Of a stretch of 28,746 nt of DNA, positions 24,895 through 28,746 are shown piece by piece; position 1 is the stretch's first letter; each line of letters opens with the position of its first letter. The stretch is from Pseudomonadota bacterium (GTDB lineage: Bacteria; Pseudomonadota; Gammaproteobacteria; Woeseiales; Woeseiaceae), in NCBI GenBank assembly GCA_027295475.1, contig JAPUKV010000105.1, forward strand, positions 1-28,746, in the 5' to 3' direction. The notes under the pieces are model-generated. The model did not search any database and was not told where the DNA came from. It worked only from the letters and a program-made list of their open reading frames with translations. Position numbers and translations under genes: made by a program.

Positions 24895-27132
24895 TTAGTA
24901 GCGGTCACTCGAATAGCCAAGAATACCATTTTCCAAAAGCCGGTCAGCTTTGGTGCCCAGGTTGGCCATTCCCTTAAGGACCAATTGTAGACCGAAAGAT
25001 GAATCCCGCGTTCCATCGCGGGTACTGATATGGCGGCGCGTCACCAGCCGCAAACCCCAGCAACAACTTTCGTATTCAATGCCGAAGAGTTGCTCCAGCA
25101 CCTCATTATCGCGAAAAGAATAATTGTATCTGCCGACGAAATTCCAGCTTTTCGAGACCGGCCATGACCAGGACACGTCACCCTGCTCAAGTGATTCTTT
25201 GCGGAAGCGATAGGCGAGATTCAGGATCTTATTACTTTGCGGCCGGTACTGAATCCTGGCTTCCGATTGCGTTGTGCCGCTGTTGCCGGTGCCCCACTGG
25301 TAGCCCAGGTCGAAGTTAAGGTTTTCGTATAAAAGAAATCGGACCTCGGCAATATAGTCGGAAGATTCACTGGACGATAAGGGCTGACCGGGCAGTGACA
25401 CCCCCTGTTCGCTCAGGTACAGAGCCTGGCCTATTGTCACAGTAACGACTTCCCTGCCGGTAGAGATATCCAGAATTCGAGACGTGATGCCGATGCTGAG
25501 CTGGTCGGTATCGGCGATGCGATCAACACCGAGAAAACGATTCTTTCGATACAGCTGCACGAAATTAAGGTCCGGCATAATCGTGTCAAATACTGGAAGG
25601 CCCGATTGCTCACGATGGGGAATGTGAACATACAAGATTCTCGGCTCGAGAGTCTGAGTCCGTCCACGCGACGAGCGCATCGTTCGCTCGAGAATCATGC
25701 CGGTGTCCAGGCTGGTGATCGGCAGGGTGCGGGTTGGGTCTTTGGGCTGCCCGGGCGCGACGTTGTTGAGTTCGTAGCGCGTATATTCGAGGATGACGCT
25801 TGGCGTAACAAACCAGCCGGCGTCCTCTACGGGTAGTTCAATCTGTGGTGCCGCATCGAGGCGCCAACCGGTTACGCCGACATCCCGATCAAAATAAACA
25901 AGCTCTCCATCGAATCCGTACCGCAGGCCGAGTGGCTGATCCGGCCATGATCCTTTGACGAGAACCTGCGGCAGGCGCCGGTACGGTTCGTCTGCCGGCA
26001 GGATTGCCTCATCAATTGTCTGGTATTCCTGAATTCTGGCAAATACAGACCAGTGCTCGCCGTAGTGATCGAACAACACACTTCGATTCAGGTGTGTGAT
26101 GCTCGATATGCTCAAGCTGCCGCCCAGGTCTTCGAAGTACCTGCTATCGGAGACGTCGCGGTAGTCGATAAGGTTTCGCCAACCGTTCGAAAATAGCGTT
26201 CTGTGTTTAACGTCCAGCAAATGACGATCTGCATCGACCAGACTGTCATCGGGCAGATAATCGACCCGCAAAACACCATCGTGACGCTCCGTCAGGTATC
26301 GAAACTCGGTTTGCAGCTGCAGACCGCGGTCGGTCAGAATTCGCGGTGTCAATGTTGCATCGTAATTCGGCGCGATGTTCCAGTAATAGGGGACGCTTAT
26401 CGCGCGACCACTTCGGCCCACGCTGCCGAACTCCGGCGTCAGAATTCCGGACTTGCGTGCGTCGCCGAGCGGAAACGAAAAATAAGGCGCATACAGAATC
26501 GGCACACCCTGAAATCTCAGTACAACGTTCCTGGCCGTCCCGGTACCACTTGCAGTATCGAGGTCGATATCCGCCGCTTTGAGTAACCAGTCGTTCGAAC
26601 CCGGCGGGCAGGTCGTGTAGATCACATCGTCGAGTTCGAGCCGGCCCTGCTGGTTTATTTCGAGTGCGCTGGCCTCGCCCCTTGCGGCGCCGCCTGAGAG
26701 AGTGAATTCGGCACCTTCGAACCGGATGCGCCCGGAAGAATAGGAAAATTCGGCCGAGTCACTATTAATCCGTGTGCTCGGGTCTTCGTATCGCACGCCG
26801 CCTTCCAGGTGCAAGGTCATGGTTTCGGCGTCAAAATTTGCGCTCTCCGCGCCGGCGAGCCGTTCGCCCTGTTGCACGAGCACGCCGCCTGACATGGTGG
26901 CACTCGGTTTGTCGCCCAGTTGTGCTGCGAACTGCCCCGCTTCGAACTGAATTGTCTTTGCATCACCAGCATCAAGATCGCCGAACAACGCCCTGTCCAG
27001 GCTGTCGCCGACATCGGCAACCGCGCACTGAAGCTCCTGTTGCGAGTGGGCAGGCGCACAGGCCAGCACAATGAGCAGGCCGGCAATTGGAAAATGAAGT
27101 CGATTCAAGATTGCGGCAGAACTATCTGACAA
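24895..27132 (-). CDS. lptD: LPS-assembly outer-membrane protein LptD
   Basis: LptD is the beta-barrel that, with LptE, inserts lipopolysaccharide into the outer leaflet. The product has 745 residues against 784 in E. coli. After the signal peptide (ending AHSQQ) comes the OstA/LptA-like beta-jellyroll (about 60-200) and then the barrel with VPILYAPYFSFPLGDARKSG and PYYWNIAPNYDATLTPR. The four cysteines for the two essential inter-domain disulfides are present at 36, 175, 690 and 691. The frame begins with TTG at 27132; another TTG at 27108 would give a neater signal peptide (MNRLHFPIAGLL). Neither has a ribosome-binding site, and no ATG or GTG is available upstream before a stop, so the exact start is uncertain. 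First gene of the minus-strand row. Confidence 0.96.
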   Translation of the reverse strand: MSDSSAAILNRLHFPIAGLLIVLACAPAHSQQELQCAVADVGDSLDRALFGDLDAGDAKTIQFEAGQFAAQLGDKPSATMSGGVLVQQGERLAGAESANFDAETMTLHLEGGVRYEDPSTRINSDSAEFSYSSGRIRFEGAEFTLSGGAARGEASALEINQQGRLELDDVIYTTCPPGSNDWLLKAADIDLDTASGTGTARNVVLRFQGVPILYAPYFSFPLGDARKSGILTPEFGSVGRSGRAISVPYYWNIAPNYDATLTPRILTDRGLQLQTEFRYLTERHDGVLRVDYLPDDSLVDADRHLLDVKHRTLFSNGWRNLIDYRDVSDSRYFEDLGGSLSISSITHLNRSVLFDHYGEHWSVFARIQEYQTIDEAILPADEPYRRLPQVLVKGSWPDQPLGLRYGFDGELVYFDRDVGVTGWRLDAAPQIELPVEDAGWFVTPSVILEYTRYELNNVAPGQPKDPTRTLPITSLDTGMILERTMRSSRGRTQTLEPRILYVHIPHREQSGLPVFDTIMPDLNFVQLYRKNRFLGVDRIADTDQLSIGITSRILDISTGREVVTVTIGQALYLSEQGVSLPGQPLSSSESSDYIAEVRFLLYENLNFDLGYQWGTGNSGTTQSEARIQYRPQSNKILNLAYRFRKESLEQGDVSWSWPVSKSWNFVGRYNYSFRDNEVLEQLFGIEYESCCWGLRLVTRRHISTRDGTRDSSFGLQLVLKGMANLGTKADRLLENGILGYSSDRY

Positions 27133-27235
27133 AAGGTAACGGCTACAGGATGTTATCGAGAAAAGATGTTATCAGTTATTGCGATTTGCTACCTTCGCAT
27201 AGTTCTTTGGAGCCTTCAACGCGGAACGGAGATAC

Positions 27236-28261
27236 ATTATCACCAGGATCGATACCAATCTGCAGCCTCGCCGGGAGGAACTTGAGAGCTGGCTGGCCGG
27301 GATAAGCGGCCTGGATCCCTCGACGCTGGCGTCAGCATCTGATGACGCCAGCTTCCGCCACTACTATCGGCTCAAGAGCGGCAATTCGACGCGGATTGTC
27401 ATGGATGCACCTCCGGAGCAGGAAGACTGCAGGCCATTCATCAAGATCGCCGGGTATCTCGAACAGATGGATCTAAACAGCCCGCGCATTCTTGCAGCGG
27501 ATCTGGACCACGGTTTTCTCCTGCTGACCGATCTTGGATCAAAGCTGTATCTGTCCGAGCTTCAAAACGATCGTTCCCGCGCAAACAATCTTTACGAAGA
27601 TGCAATTTCTGCCCTCGCAAGGATACAAAAACATGGCACCCGGTTTCAGTCGGAACTGCCCCCTTACGATGAGAAGTTACTGTCATTCGAGTTGTCACTT
27701 TTCCACGACTGGCTCTGCGGAAGACACCTCGAAATCGAATTCACGGAATCGGACGAAAGACAATGGCAGGAATGTTGTCGCCTGCTGATTGACAACGCGC
27801 TGCAGCAACCACGAGTATTTGTTCACCGCGACTATCATTCGAGAAACCTGATGGTGACCGACCAAAATAACCCGGGCATACTCGATTTTCAGGATGCTGT
27901 TGAAGGCCCTTTAACTTACGACCTCGTTTCGCTTCTCAAGGACTGTTATATACGCTGGCCGGCGAACCAGGTACGTACATGGGCATTGCACTTTTACGAT
28001 CAACTGGCTGACAAGCTCGTCGAGCGATTAGACGCGGAGCAGTTCATCCGTCACTTTGATTTGATGGGCGTACAGCGCCATCTCAAGGCGGCAGGTATTT
28101 TTGCGCGCCTCAAGCATCGCGACGGAAAGTCCGGATACATGCCTGATGTACCGCGAACGCTTGAATACATAGAAGCCCTCGGACCGAAATACGATGAGCT
28201 GTCATATTTGGTAGAGCTAATCAATCAGCGTTGTCTGCCCTTTTTGAGAGAGAAAACGTGA
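27236..28261 (+). CDS. amgK: N-acetylmuramate/N-acetylglucosamine anomeric kinase, probable AUU start
   Basis: AmgK phosphorylates MurNAc and GlcNAc at C1 in the cell-wall recycling route that bypasses MurNAc-6-phosphate, as in Pseudomonas. The fold is an aminoglycoside-phosphotransferase-like kinase with FVHRDYHSRNLMV (catalytic Asp199) and ILDFQDAVEGPLTYDL (Asp217). The conserved N-terminal stretch ASDDASFRHYYRL...VMDAPPEQEDCRPF begins well before the first ATG (27401, which falls in VMDAPP). In that frame no ATG, GTG or TTG exists between the upstream stop (27200-27202) and 27401. ATT at 27236, 4 nt after GGAG (27228-27231), gives 341 residues and an N-terminus of family length. It overlaps murU by GTGA and is divergent from lptD. 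Confidence 0.93.
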   Translation: MITRIDTNLQPRREELESWLAGISGLDPSTLASASDDASFRHYYRLKSGNSTRIVMDAPPEQEDCRPFIKIAGYLEQMDLNSPRILAADLDHGFLLLTDLGSKLYLSELQNDRSRANNLYEDAISALARIQKHGTRFQSELPPYDEKLLSFELSLFHDWLCGRHLEIEFTESDERQWQECCRLLIDNALQQPRVFVHRDYHSRNLMVTDQNNPGILDFQDAVEGPLTYDLVSLLKDCYIRWPANQVRTWALHFYDQLADKLVERLDAEQFIRHFDLMGVQRHLKAAGIFARLKHRDGKSGYMPDVPRTLEYIEALGPKYDELSYLVELINQRCLPFLREKT

Positions 28262-28746
28262 TTGCGATGATTCTTGCGGCAGGTCGGGGCGAACGATTGC
28301 GTCCGGTGACGGATGAAATGCCGAAGGCACTCGTCGAAGTCAATGGCGAAAGCCTGCTCGAAAGGCATCTCAGGTCACTGGCGGAGGCCGGGGCGGACAC
28401 GGTCGTCATTAATCTCGGCTGGCTGGGAGAACAAATAGTAGAGCGGGTCGGTTCCGGCGCTCAATTTGGCCTGCAGGTCGTCTACAGTCCCGAATATGAA
28501 GATGTGCTTGAAACCGGTGGGGGTATTCATCGCGCGCTGCCGTTACTTGGCGCGGGGCCGTTCTGGGTTGTCAACGCGGATACCTACACGGAGATCCGGC
28601 TGCCAAAGCTTGAACTGGAAGAAAACAAGCTTGGCCATCTGATTCTGGTGCCGACACCGGGGCACAAGAAAAACGGTGATTTTGATCTTAGCAATGGACT
28701 GGTTCGAAACGGCGAAAACCCGGCGCTGACTTTCAGCGGAATTGCG
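28258..28746 (+). CDS. murU: N-acetylmuramate alpha-1-phosphate uridylyltransferase (3' truncated)
   Basis: MurU converts MurNAc-1-phosphate and UTP to UDP-MurNAc, feeding recycled wall sugar back into peptidoglycan precursors and lowering the need for the fosfomycin-sensitive MurA step. The GTG start at 28258 overlaps the amgK stop (GTGA), a coupling arrangement. The first 163 residues are in the window. The nucleotidyltransferase signature is clear: MILAAGRGERLRPVTDEMPK with the catalytic Arg and Lys, followed by LETGGGIHRALPLLG and the metal-binding VVNADTYTE. It resembles sugar-1-phosphate nucleotidylyltransferases in general; the pairing with amgK fixes the MurU identity. The gene runs off the right edge. 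Confidence 0.93.
   Translation, partial: MIAMILAAGRGERLRPVTDEMPKALVEVNGESLLERHLRSLAEAGADTVVINLGWLGEQIVERVGSGAQFGLQVVYSPEYEDVLETGGGIHRALPLLGAGPFWVVNADTYTEIRLPKLELEENKLGHLILVPTPGHKKNGDFDLSNGLVRNGENPALTFSGIA

Noticed and set aside
27176..27205. GAACTA upstream of lptD on the minus strand, like the -35 box of a sigma-E promoter
   Set aside because: lptD is sigma-E controlled in E. coli, but the only ACTGA candidate for the -10 lies about 23 bp away rather than about 16, so I do not call it.

Overview
The window looks like a chromosomal segment of a Gammaproteobacterium with moderate-to-high GC. The lptD-surA-pdxA-rsmA-apaG-apaH order (minus strand), with a divergent amgK-murU pair, is an arrangement I know from gammaproteobacteria such as Pseudomonas. 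The split glycine decarboxylase (gcvPA/gcvPB), the DUF885 protein and the DUF4124-M23 protein would fit an environmental or marine lineage, but I cannot name the genus. Most of the window is housekeeping sequence; a few unusual items sit between the conserved blocks.

Left part (1-4000): the 3' end of an Fe(II)/2-oxoglutarate dioxygenase of the asparagine oxygenase/clavaminate synthase-like type, a tiny acidic lipoprotein with a strong terminator and an adjacent 15-bp perfect inverted repeat, a frameshifted orphan phage terminase small subunit (minus strand), and a secreted DUF885 putative metallopeptidase (minus strand).

Glycine block (4030-9435): a tandem glycine riboswitch with an intrinsic terminator precedes gcvT-gcvH-gcvPA-tpx-gcvPB. 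The thiol peroxidase inside this operon has only one cysteine: the usual resolving cysteine is replaced by arginine. The operon encodes the T, H and P proteins of the glycine cleavage system; the L protein is not in the window.

Envelope and transaminase block (9600-16080): a 929-residue tandem HtrA-like protease with an intact and a degenerate protease domain plus about four PDZ domains (the architecture of eukaryotic Nma111/DEG7) overlaps a DUF4124-M23 peptidase gene. Then comes a tight three-gene set: a class IV aminotransferase, a PAPS-type sulfotransferase-like protein and a D-amino-acid transaminase-like protein. The first two resemble the two halves of plant proteins annotated as branched-chain aminotransferase-like, which makes this the best candidate here for an undescribed functional system.

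Right part (16078-28746): a YyaL/SSP411-type thioredoxin-domain protein (minus), lgt-thyA-folA (plus), then the convergent apaH-apaG-rsmA-pdxA-surA-lptD block (minus) for outer-membrane biogenesis, vitamin B6, rRNA methylation and Ap4A hydrolysis. Divergent from lptD is amgK-murU for recycling of cell-wall MurNAc. amgK has no ATG, GTG or TTG at the position homology demands, so a rare AUU start is likely. murU runs off the right end. I see no CRISPR array, no rRNA or tRNA gene and no complete insertion sequence.
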